From: Smallanthus sonchifolius
Taxonomy: Eukaryota > Streptophyta > Magnoliopsida > Asterales > Asteraceae
Reading direction: 5' to 3'
DNA: 64,000 bases
NCBI GenBank assembly: GCA_023525975.1
Contig: CM042040.1
Location: forward strand, 51,677,486 to 51,741,485
A program made the translations under genes and the position numbers. Every line of letters begins with the position of its first letter. The stretch's first letter is position 1. Of the stretch, positions 22,757 to 33,600 are shown in pieces. The notes under the pieces were generated by a model that was not told the DNA's origin, searched no databases, and saw nothing but the letters and a program-made list of their open reading frames with translations.

Positions 22757-25700
22757 AAAGCCCTAGGAAGAAAAGATTTAGGAACCAAACTTTTAACCTT
22801 AATATTAGATAAAAGTTGGAAAACAGAAATGAAAAAAGCCATAATCTCAGGTATGGAAATAGACTTGAGTAGTAATTCAGCCTTATTTTATTGTACACCT
22901 GGAATATTAAAAGATATAAAAGATCTACAAAAATTAAAAATTGCCCTACAGACCAAAGGATATGAGAACTATGAAGGAAACAACATAGTAATCAGTGTAG
23001 GAGTCCTTGGAAAGGCCAGTAATAGGTCAGGGATGAAGTACAAAGTTAACATAGAAGGAATAGTTAACACCATAGCTTCAAAATCTATACAAATGATAGA
23101 GCCAATAAGAATAGATCCTGAAGAATTAGCAGGATTAGAATGGCAGATAACAGATTTAAAAGAAAAAGAAAGTTCAAACTTAGTCCCTAAGAAAAGTCAT
23201 ATATATGAAGGAATAGATGGGATGCAAAGCCTTAGATTCACAGATTTTAAACAGGAGGATAGGTATGAGGAAAGTACCTTACCCGACGACCAAACAACTT
23301 ATCAAGATGATACAACCACAGAACATCATAGAAATGAAAGAGAATATAATTTCATGAACATAGAATCAGATGATGAGTCTGAATATGGGTTACCCATATA
23401 CGATACAGAGAATGAAGAAGACAGTGAAGATGAGTTAAATTTCGAATTTTTAAAGTTCGAACAGGAAGATATAGATTACAGTTCATACGACCTTCAAAGT
23501 TGTGAAGAAACCAACACGTTTAAGGTAGAAGAAACCAATAAAACCCTTGAACAAATAATAAATAGAAAATTTACAGAAACAAATATTCAGGATGAAGTAG
23601 ATGACATGATAGTAGAATGCATGCTAAATTTAACCATGACATATGAAGAAAGCTATAATAAATTACAGGAAATCTTCAATTTGCCTTTAGTTAAAAGCAT
23701 AGCAAAGGGAGACACGATGATCTCTGATTTCTACAAACAAGAAAGTATATTCGTAGACCAAGAGTACGATACGAAACCAAAAAGGCCATACGTAGACACA
23801 AATGTAGGAAATACAAAAGAGTCCATGGGAAGAGAACATTGGACCAAACCAACTACAAGTTATCAACAGGAATCCAGCTATAAAGGAAAAGGTAGTAGAA
23901 TGCCTATAGGACATATTTACAGTGGAAATATGTTACTATTAGAACAACAGAAACCACAGTTATGGGCTGACGAAGTCCTGACATGGGAACAAACAGTTGT
24001 TAGAATGTGGGAAACTAATAAAAAAGAAAGTATGGATATGTTCTCCTACTTAGAAACCACACTAGGCCCAACAGCTTTAGGAATATGGCAGAGTAAAAAA
24101 GCCCATAGTCCAGACCAAATAAACAGACTTAAAGCCATAGGAGATAATCCTTACAACTTCACTTCTCAAATAAGAGTCCTTATTTTAGGAGTTGATCCAG
24201 CGAAAAACAACACTTTAATCCAAGATACAGCTATCAGAAATCTAGAACAGCTTAGTATAGCAGATATGAAATATGTGAATGAATTCACATTAGATTTCAC
24301 TAGAATAATAGCACAGACAGGACAAGCCATGGATGATAATCTATGCGACAAATATTTTATAAAGTTACCAGGAGATCTAGGTAAAAATATACATGAAGAA
24401 TGGAAGAAACAATATGGGAACTTAGAACACCTAGGTATAGGACCTAGAATAACCTTCACCTTTAGCATACTAGAAGAAAAATGCAAAGAGGTTGCATTAC
24501 AAGAACAGCTAAAGAGAAACGCGTTTGCTTTCTGCAAAACCGCGATTTACACACCACAAGCCTACGGGTATTACGATAAGAAGAAGAAAATTAGGAAAAG
24601 TACCTCTTACAGGAAAGAGTACAAACCATACAAAAAATACAAAGACAAGTATGTCAAAAAACCTCAATCTAGAACATGTAAATGCTTCATATGCGGAGAT
24701 CCGGAGCATTTAGCCAATAAGTGCCCGAATAAACGTAATAATATGGAAAGAAGCAATCTTATAGAACAGCTAAATGATTATGAAATCGAAGCTATCAACA
24801 CAGATAATACGGACAATGAGTCAATATACAGTATCTATAGCGAGGAAGATAAGCCTATAGCGAAAATAGCTTACACTTACACAAATACAGAAGATTGTAA
24901 ACACGAGTGGAACCACAGAAAGGGTAATAATTATATAAAATGCTACATATGCGAATATTATCCTAGTATAGAAAAAAGATCACAGTGCAATGTTTGTTTT
25001 AGAGAAATATGCCATATATGCTTAAAACATGTATTCTGCATAGAACCAGAAGCTAGCACTAGCAAAAATAAAAACAGTAGCGAATATGAGGATAAGTTCG
25101 AAAAAATAGAACTAGCCATAGAAGTTAACAAACTAAAAATAGAATTGCTATACAACAAAGTCAACAGGTTAGAAGATGTCATAGAAAAGAAAAAAGGAAT
25201 TGAAATTCCTGAAATAAATAACATGGCCACAGAACCTGAACAACCTGAACAAACCCTAATACAGACTAGTGGATCAATAAATATGATAAACATACAGTGT
25301 AGGTTATGGCTTGATAACAATACACCTATAGACTTAACAGCCCTAGTTGATACAGGAGCTACAAAAAGTGTGATATCACATAGTTTAACAGATGAAAGAT
25401 TTCACAAACCTCTTACATACAAATTAATGACAAGAACAGTAGAAGATAGACTGATAAACATAACACATTATTTAGAACCTACAAGTATACAATTTCTTGA
25501 TTTTGCAGGAAATTATAGTATTAAATATGACATACCACAGATTAATATAAATCCTAAGCATATTAAATCTAGAGATTTTGTTTTAGGATTAAATTTCATA
25601 TTAGGATTAAATGGTGCTATCACCATTACTAAAAACTTCATAACAATTAGTAAACAAATTTATAGTTTTCCTACCCTCAGGTATAATAATATGGCCAAGA

Positions 25701-27268
25701 TTGCTAATAAAAGAGGAGAAAAAGGAAACCTAGAATTCTTAAACAAAAATAGAAAGAAAAACCAAATAGAAAACGAAGCCATACAGTTACTTACAAGCTT
25801 CATTTATAAAGAATTAGAAAAAGGACAGGATGTTACTAAGAGTATAAACCATCCTACTATTCTTCACCTAGAAAAAATAGGTCTTATAGGAGAAGATGTT
25901 ACACAGTCTAAAGTCAAATATGTCTGTAAATTTAAGATCAAAAATCCAGACATAACTATAAGAAATATAAACATAGACTATAGTCCCCTTGATAGAGAAG
26001 AATTTAGAAAACAGATTACAGAAATGATTACACAAGGACTAATTAGAAAATCAGAAAGTCCACACAGGTCCTCAGCATTCATAGTAAAAAACCATAGTGA
26101 AATAAAAAGAGGAAAACCTAGAATAGTATATAATTACAAAAGGTTAAATGACAATACAGAAGACGATGGATATAACATTCCTAATAAAGACAGTCTTATA
26201 CAGCTTATTCAAGACAACAAAATATTTTCAAAGTTTGATTTAAAATCAGGATATAATCAACTTCATTTAGAAGAAGATTTTAAAAAATGGACAGCCTTCA
26301 CATGCTCAGAAGGATTATATGAATGGAATGTTCTTAGTTTTGGACTAAAGAACGCTCCATCGATTTTTCAAAGATATATGGACAGTTTATTTCTTAAATA
26401 CAAATTTTGCCTTGTATACATTGATGATATACTTGTCGCCAGTAAAACAATTTCAGAACATGAACAGCATTTACAACAGGTATTTGAAGAAATAAAAAAG
26501 AATGGGATAGTAGTATCCAAGAGAAAAATGGAGATTTTTAAACGAAAAATTTCATTTTTAGGACTCGAGATTGGAAATGGAAAAATTGAGTTACAGTCAC
26601 ATATTTCTACAAAAATTCTGGACTTTCCAGAAAAACTTACAACTTTAAAACAGATTCAAGCCTTTCTGGGGTTGGTCAATTATGCTAGAAAATTTATTCC
26701 AAATTTGTCTAAACTAGTTGGTCCTCTTTATAGCAAGACCACTAAAAATGGACAAAGAAAATTTAATCAAGAAGATAGCATTTTGATTAGAAAAATAAAA
26801 GAACAAGTGAAAAAGATAGAACCATTAGAACTACCGCTTATTACAGATTACATAATAATAGAAGTTGATGGATGCAAGGAAGGATGGGGAGCCGTCCTCC
26901 TTTGCAAACCAAACATACACAGTTATAAAAAGGAAGAAAAAATATGCTCCTACTCAAGTGGAAGCTTTAAGACTGGAACAAATTGGACTAGTCTAGATTT
27001 TGAAATACAGGCACTAATTAACGCTTTAGAAAAGTTTAAACTATTTTTACACAAAGATTTCACAGTCAGAACAGACTGTGAAGCAATAGTTAAATTTATA
27101 AAAAATAATCAAAGTAAGAAAATGAACAGGACAAGATGGGTAAACCTTCAAAATATAATCCAAGGATGTGGTTATACTATACAGTTTGAACATATAAAGG
27201 GAAAAGATAACGGGATAGCAGACCTATTATCTCGAAACATAAATAAACTTCTTTTTGCAGATGGATAA
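22757..27268 (+). pseudogene. EPRV copy B ORF2 polyprotein, N-terminally truncated
   Basis: Open from the junction at 22757 to TAA at 27266-27268; the first ATG is 22829. It contains the end of the movement-protein domain, the acidic linker, coat protein, CCHC finger, second Cys motif, protease (VDTGATKS), RT (YIDDILVAS) and RNase H exactly as in copy C. Visible differences from C are Ser for Ala in the GNTKE-MG stretch, Ile for Leu in TR-IAQ and Ile for Val in LPL-TDY. There is no internal stop, but without its N-terminus and natural start the gene is incomplete. Confidence 0.9.
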
Positions 27269-29114
27269 AAACAGAGGAAAAGAAAAAATGGTCGTTCGAC
27301 CAAAACAGTCTAGACAGAGCCCATCTCCGATGAGCACTTCATCGAATGAAGATGAAAAAACAGAGAAATTGCTAAGCCAAGCCATAACAGCCAGTCAAAA
27401 ACAAAGTTCTAAACAGATATCACAGCACTTTTTCTACACCCAACCTCCACAAAATCCTATACCACCATCTTACTTCCTCACACAACCTCAACCATCACCA
27501 CAAAATCCCACAATCTACCCCAAAACACCCAAAAAACCTACACCCCAAAAACCTACAACAATACCCAAACCTTCAACCATATCATTTGGCTCTTATGCCT
27601 TACAAATTTGTACAGACCAACATACAAAATTTCGCCCTATTAGTGGCATAAAACCAACAGATAAGCAGCAATGCTTGTTAGACAACCTGTGGCATGTGCA
27701 GACTATGCCTCATGCCTCTGCCTTTAAAGTACAGATCTTAAATGCTTTGAGCATTTATTTTCATGAACAGCAGGCTAAAAGTCCTGAAACACAGATTACA
27801 AAGCCAAAGTTTACACACTACATCATTTTTAGAGGAACCAAGATTGGTATCTTCAATAAATGGGAAACAGTTATAAAACATATACAGTGTCCAGGACCAA
27901 TTTACAAAGGCTATCAAAGCTTCTCTGACGCTTTAAAGACAGCCAGAGAACATTTTGGTATAGACAGTTTTTACATAGAACCTGAAGAAGTTCAGACGTT
28001 CTCACAGATTACACAGACTAGCCAAACACAAATTATAAAGGCACAAGAAGAAACAATTGCAAAGTTGCAAGAACAACTTCTTGAACAAGGAAAAAATAAA
28101 CAGTCTATACAAAGCCTTGTTGAAATTAACATTCTTAAACAGAAAGTTGGCATCCTTGAAGCCAACAATACATAGCTGTTACAGAAACTAGAAAGAAAAG
28201 AAGAAAGCTCTAGTAGCTCTAGAAGCTATGACGCCTTCAAAGCCAGAATGATGGACACTCCCTGGAAGACTTGCCTTCAAACCTTGATAGACCAGTTTCC
28301 AGAATTTGACAGCATTGTATCACAAAAAATCTGCTCAGAATTCCCCCTTGTGATATACGAGTTACAACTTAGAGTAATGATGATTGCTCTAAATGAAGAA
28401 AAATATAAAGGAGTTACAGTGGTAGAAAGAACAGATAATGAAGGAAATGGAACCTGCCTTCTTCTCCTACAAATAAACCTGAAAACTACAGACATGCCAC
28501 AAGATCTAATCCTACAGTTTTACCATAATGGAATGATAGATTATATCGAAATGGGTTTAGATCCAAAAACAGAAAGCATTATAAACCTTTTCGGTGAAAA
28601 ATTTATTATTGCCACCGGAAACATCAGTACACACATATTCCCTCCATATATTGGATGTAAATTCTTTTCCTCCTTTCCTTATGCTAATGATCACACCTAC
28701 AGACCCGCCAGAAAAAGGGAGTTCATCAGCCACAAACCCTCCAGAAAAGATTACCTTAAACAATTAGCAGTTAAACAAGAAATTATCTTCTCAGACTTAT
28801 ACTGGGTCGATAATTTAGCCAGCCTACAAACCAAAGCCACAAACACTAAAGATACTAAACATTTCATTACCCAAAACCAACAAACCCCCTATTTACCTTC
28901 AGGCTTTCATTGGGAAGATTTCCATCTTATAGCAGAAGGACACTATATACAGATATGGACACACAAAAATTGGAACATACTCATCCCCTTCACCGGAGAA
29001 GGAGATACCTTGGAATTACAGCACATAATTAATACAGAATGGGATCACGACATAGGTGATTCAGACGACACAGGAACGCCACCATCTCTACCAGATACAC
29101 ACAGAGACTTCTAG
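27261..29114 (+). pseudogene. EPRV copy B ORF3 (transactivator-like) with one nonsense codon
   Basis: The ATG at 27261 follows a TTCTTTTTGCAG tract and overlaps the ORF2 stop by 8 nt, as in copy C. The frame is open except for TAG at 28173-28175, which cuts it to 304 codons at the end of the coiled coil; the same frame continues to 29112-29114. Copy C has CAG at this codon while segment A shares the TAG. Other differences from C include Gly for Glu in NE-NGTC, Glu for Val in RKR-FI and Ala for Glu in LI-EGHY. Confidence 0.92.
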
Positions 29115-29375
29115 AAAGAGAAATACGTAAGCAATGACGTTTCCGTCTCAATAATTTGAAGAAACGTAAGCACTTACGTCACTACACATTACAGACGCGT
29201 CTGGCCGACAAAAGTTAGCTTCTGGCCGACAAAAGTTGTAATTATTTTCTTTTACTGTAGAGAAATAGTGTAAAGATGTTTTGTTTTCTAGTCTCTTTAA
29301 TTTAGGACCGTTTCTTTTGTTTGATTGTTTTCCTTTTCTCTGCCTATATAAGAGCAGACGAGTTTCATTTGTAAA
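29115..29375 (+). promoter_or_regulatory. EPRV promoter upstream of copy C
   Basis: It starts right after the ORF3 stop of copy B. TATATAA is at 29345-29351, so transcription should begin near 29375-29380. Upstream are TACGTAAGCAATGACG (about 29123-29138), the near-palindrome ACGTAAG-CA-CTTACGT at 29164-29179 and TTACGTCA, which resemble the as-1/TGACG sites of caulimovirus promoters. Two exact CTGGCCGACAAAAGTT copies begin at 29201 and 29222, 21 bp apart or two helical turns. Activity in the plant is unknown. Confidence 0.8.
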
Positions 29376-29397
29376 CACACCGAAATATTATCATTGA

Positions 29398-29427
29398 ATG
29401 CAATCAAGTTCATTCATGAGCAACTAA
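29398..29427 (+). CDS. Leader short ORF (9 codons), possible shunt donor
   Basis: This is the first ATG about 20 nt after the predicted cap site. It ends in TAA at 29425-29427. Ten bases later begins TCTGGTTTCTTA (29438-29449), which can pair with TGAGAAACCAGA at 30109-30120 near the start of ORF1 (one G-U). In CaMV and RTBV a short ORF ending 5-10 nt before a leader stem drives shunting. The role here is an inference; the same bases are present in copy C's downstream leader. Confidence 0.55.
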   Translation: MQSSSFMSN

Positions 29428-29590
29428 TCTCTCTCTCTCTGGTTTCTTAAGAGTCAGTCCTTATCTTCATAGTTCTTCAAGTCCTTCATACTATACCCCA
29501 GATAAAAAAAAAAAAAAAAAAAAAAGTGTTTAGATTCATATTTCTGCAAATATTTCAACAAGTTCCGCTGCTATCTTCTGCAATCATACT

Positions 29591-29598
29591 GTAAGTAT
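29591..29598 (+). promoter_or_regulatory. Candidate 5' splice site in the EPRV leader
   Basis: ACT/GTAAGTAT is close to the plant donor consensus. It lies between the first and second leader short ORFs. A matching acceptor candidate sits directly at the ORF3 ATG (35488-35499). RTBV is known to splice from its leader to express its last ORF. Confidence 0.5.
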
Positions 29599-29807
29599 CT
29601 TTCATGTTGGTTGCTTTAAGATAAAAAAAAAAAAAAAAAATATTTTTGGTATATAGCCTGGAAGCCTCTAACCTGCTATGAGATCATTCGTGATTCGGAC
29701 CAAAAGTCTAGGCAACCCTGAGTGAAACAACGGCACGTACCATCTTTATTTTATTTTTAAAGTTTTTTCTAAAAAAAAAAAAATTCTCTGATCACCTCCC
29801 CAAAAGT

Positions 29808-29820
29808 TGGTATCAGAGCA
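29808..29820 (+). promoter_or_regulatory. EPRV primer-binding site (tRNA-Met)
   Basis: TGGTATCAGAGCA is the standard plant initiator tRNA-Met complement used by caulimovirid reverse transcriptase. It sets the conventional start of the viral genome. Copy C's right end stops at the matching base (38067), giving a unit length of about 8.26 kb. Confidence 0.95.
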
Positions 29821-30097
29821 AAGGCTTTCCTAATATCTAAAAGACTTAGACAGGTCCATATCAGGCAGCTCGATATACTTAAGTCCTATTTATGTGGAAA
29901 CCCGCTAAGGTGAAGATTAGGGAGAAAATTTGCTTTGATTACTAAATTTTGTCAAGTTATCATAAGAATTTTATGAATTACTCTGTTTATATATGTTAGA
30001 TGATTATGTTTATTTTATGTTTGTTAATTATGTTTATTTTTACGCTTTAATTAACTGGGATATAGAAATATACTTATGGAAGAACTTTAGGAGATAA

Positions 30098-30616
30098 GTG
30101 AAAAACTCTGAGAAACCAGATTTCTTTAAAAATATTGATCCGTCAAAAATCTTTAAGAAGCTCGATTTTTTAAATCTCGAATTTTCTGATAAAAGCGATA
30201 ATAAAGAAGTTAATAGTAATTATTATAAACACACCTGTAGATTTAAGGAATTACACACACATAGTTTGCATACAGAAAATACACACTTAAATAGTGTTAC
30301 AGATCTTATTATAAACCTTGGTTTTAGTTTACAAAAAGAAACTACCTATAGTAAACAGTTATTAGATAAAATTATACATCATATAAATAAAAACACAGAA
30401 GAAATTAAAAAATTAGCTGAAAACTTAGATTATATACGAGAACAAAATCACCAGATTATTTTAGAAATAAAAAATCTTAAAAAAGATAAAAATAGTATTA
30501 ATACAGAGGATAGCTCTGTTGGAATAGATAGTATTATAAATAAGTTAAAAACAATACACTTAAGTGATAATAGTCCCAAACCTTATAAACATTGGCAGCC
30601 TATTAAAAATGAATAG
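30098..30616 (+). CDS. EPRV copy C ORF1, AUG-less, coiled-coil protein
   Basis: The frame opens after TAA at 30095-30097. There is no ATG in it, so the start must be a near-cognate codon. Candidates are GTG at 30098 (172 codons; poor context, T at -3) and ATT at 30134 (160 codons; A at -3 and G at +4, just after the 3' arm of the possible leader stem). The product is basic and Lys/Asn-rich. Its middle and C-terminal part (residues about 85-135) has heptad-like KQLLDKIIHHINKNTEEIKK and is probably a coiled coil. By position and size it resembles ORF I of badna- and tungroviruses, or a virion-associated protein, but I see no decisive motif. It overlaps the ORF2 ATG by 8 nt. Confidence 0.75.
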   Translation: MKNSEKPDFFKNIDPSKIFKKLDFLNLEFSDKSDNKEVNSNYYKHTCRFKELHTHSLHTENTHLNSVTDLIINLGFSLQKETTYSKQLLDKIIHHINKNTEEIKKLAENLDYIREQNHQIILEIKNLKKDKNSINTEDSSVGIDSIINKLKTIHLSDNSPKPYKHWQPIKNE

Positions 30617-33600
30617 ACAAACCAGGCAAGAAGCTAGAAACTCTACTAGCAATATTAGAGACATAATTACATCAGATAGTTTTATAAACAAAATCCTTAG
30701 AAGAGGATCTTCATCTAGAAGTACACCTCAAACTATACAGTTAGAAGAAGAAATAGACGTAGACAGAAACATCACGTTATATAACCAACACCAATTAGAC
30801 ATATTAAACCCTAGAACTTTATACCAGACAGGAAGACTTAATGTAAACACAACACTTATACAAAGTAGTAGAGAAGAAAGCCTTAGAGTAGTAAATAAAA
30901 TGGTAGAAATAGATTTATTTTCACCTGAAACCATACAGAAGATTAAACAATCAGGAAAACAGTTCATACATACAGGTCTTATAGTAATAGGGATTAAAGC
31001 CCTAGGAAGAAAAGATTTAGGAACCAAACTTTTAACCTTAATATTAGATAAAAGTTGGAAAACAGAAATGAAAAAAGCCATAATCTCAGGTATGGAAATA
31101 GACTTGAGTAGTAATTCAGCCTTATTTTATTGTACACCTGGAATATTAAAAGATATAAAAGATCTACAAAAATTAAAAATTGCCCTACAGACCAAAGGAT
31201 ATGAGAACTATGAAGGAAACAACATAGTAATCAGTGTAGGAGTCCTTGGAAAGGCCAGTAATAGGTCAGGGATGAAGTACAAAGTTAACATAGAAGGAAT
31301 AGTTAACACCATAGCTTCAAAATCTATACAAATGATAGAGCCAATAAGAATAGATCCTGAAGAATTAGCAGGATTAGAATGGCAGATAACAGATTTAAAA
31401 GAAAAAGAAAGTTCAAACTTAGTCCCTAAGAAAAGTCATATATATGAAGGAATAGATGGGATGCAAAGCCTTAGATTCACAGATTTTAAACAGGAGGATA
31501 GGTATGAGGAAAGTACCTTACCCGACGACCAAACAACTTATCAAGATGATACAACCACAGAACATCATAGAAATGAAAGAGAATATAATTTCATGAACAT
31601 AGAATCAGATGATGAGTCTGAATATGGGTTACCCATATACGATACAGAGAATGAAGAAGACAGTGAAGATGAGTTAAATTTCGAATTTTTAAAGTTCGAA
31701 CAGGAAGATATAGATTACAGTTCATACGACCTTCAAAGTTGTGAAGAAACCAACACGTTTAAAGTAGAAGAAACCAATAAAACCCTTGAACAAATAATAA
31801 ATAGAAAATTTACAGAAACAAATATTCAGGATGAAGTAGATGACATGATAGTAGAATGCATGCTAAATTTAACCATGACATATGAAGAAAGCTATAATAA
31901 ATTACAGGAAATCTTCAATTTGCCTTTAGTTAAAAGCATAGCAAAGGGAGACACGATGATCTCTGATTTCTACAAACAAGAAAGTATATTCGTAGACCAA
32001 GAGTACGATACGAAACCAAAAAGGCCATACGTAGACACAAATGTAGGAAATACAAAAGAGGCCATGGGAAGAGAACATTGGACCAAACCAACTACAAGTT
32101 ATCAACAGGAATCCAGCTATAAAGGAAAAGGTAGTAGAATGCCTATAGGACATATTTACAGTGGAAATATGTTACTATTAGAACAACAGAAACCACAGTT
32201 ATGGGCTGACGAAGTCCTGACATGGGAACAAACAGTTGTTAGAATGTGGGAAACTAATAAAAAAGAAAGTATGGATATGTTCTCCTACTTAGAAACCACA
32301 CTAGGCCCAACAGCTTTAGGAATATGGCAGAGTAAAAAAGCCCATAGTCCAGACCAAATAAACAGACTTAAAGCCATAGGAGATAATCCTTACAACTTCA
32401 CTTCTCAAATAAGAGTCCTTATTTTAGGAGTTGATCCAGCGAAAAACAACACTTTAATCCAAGATACAGCTATCAGAAATCTAGAACAGCTTAGTATAGC
32501 AGATATGAAATATGTGAATGAATTCACATTAGATTTCACTAGATTAATAGCACAGACAGGACAAGCCATGGATGATAATCTATGCGACAAATATTTTATA
32601 AAGTTACCAGGAGATCTAGGTAAAAATATACATGAAGAATGGAAGAAACAATATGGGAACTTAGAACACCTAGGTATAGGACCTAGAATAACCTTCACCT
32701 TTAGCATACTAGAAGAAAAATGCAAAGAGGTTGCATTACAAGAACAGCTAAAGAGAAACGCGTTTGCTTTCTGCAAAACCGCGATTTACACACCACAAGC
32801 CTACGGGTATTACGATAAGAAGAAGAAAATTAGGAAAAGTACCTCTTACAGGAAAGAGTACAAACCATACAAAAAATACAAAGACAAGTATGTCAAAAAA
32901 CCTCAATCTAGAACATGTAAATGCTTCATATGCGGAGATCCGGAGCATTTAGCCAATAAGTGCCCGAATAAACGTAATAATATGGAAAGAAGCAATCTTA
33001 TAGAACAGCTAAATGATTATGAAATCGAAGCTATCAACACAGATAATACGGACAATGAGTCAATATACAGTATCTATAGCGAGGAAGATAAGCCTATAGC
33101 GAAAATAGCTTACACTTACACAAATACAGAAGATTGTAAACACGAGTGGAACCACAGAAAGGGTAATAATTATATAAAATGCTACATATGCGAATATTAT
33201 CCTAGTATAGAAAAAAGATCACAGTGCAATGTTTGTTTTAGAGAAATATGCCATATATGCTTAAAACATGTATTCTGCATAGAACCAGAAGCTAGCACTA
33301 GCAAAAATAAAAACAGTAGCGAATATGAGGATAAGTTCGAAAAAATAGAACTAGCCATAGAAGTTAACAAACTAAAAATAGAATTGCTATACAACAAAGT
33401 CAACAGGTTAGAAGATGTCATAGAAAAGAAAAAAGGAATTGAAATTCCTGAAATAAATAACATGGCCACAGAACCTGAACAACCTGAACAAACCCTAATA
33501 CAGACTAGTGGATCAATAAATATGATAAACATACAGTGTAGGTTATGGCTTGATAACAATACACCTATAGACTTAACAGCCCTAGTTGATACAGGAGCTA

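Larger units (their letters stand above)
22757..29807 (+). mobile_element. EPRV copy B (5' truncated)
   Basis: It begins inside the ORF2 movement-protein region at AAAGCCCTAGG and runs through ORF2, ORF3 and the intergenic region to the primer site at 29808, where copy C starts without a break. It lacks ORF1 and about the first 130 codons of ORF2. Its coding sequence differs from C by only a few substitutions. Its intergenic region is the upstream promoter for copy C. Confidence 0.95.
29376..30097 (+). promoter_or_regulatory. EPRV RNA leader
   Basis: This is a roughly 720-nt leader with at least six short ORFs: 29398-29427, 29604-29624, 29678-29725, several near 29973-30030 and a last four-codon one at 30076-30090. 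Three A-tracts lie at about 29504-29525, 29623-29640 and 29771-29783. It also contains a strong 5' splice-site-like ACT/GTAAGTAT at 29591 and the tRNA-Met site at 29808. Multiple short ORFs ahead of the first viral gene are typical of caulimovirid leaders that ribosomes cross by shunting. Confidence 0.75.

Noticed and set aside
24166..25320. Minus-strand ORFs of 66-123 codons inside EPRV ORF2 (also at 32405-33559)
   Set aside because: They are shadows of the polyprotein on the other strand, duplicated because copies B and C are duplicated.
29148..29378. 76-codon minus-strand ORF in the EPRV promoter (also at 37387-37617 and, inverted, 20736-20966)
   Set aside because: It overlaps promoter motifs and has no domain. 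It recurs only because the region is repeated.
30564..30608. Upstream extension of ORF2 to 30564
   Set aside because: The codon there is GTG. The first ATG in the frame is 30609, which also forms the 8-nt overlap with ORF1.
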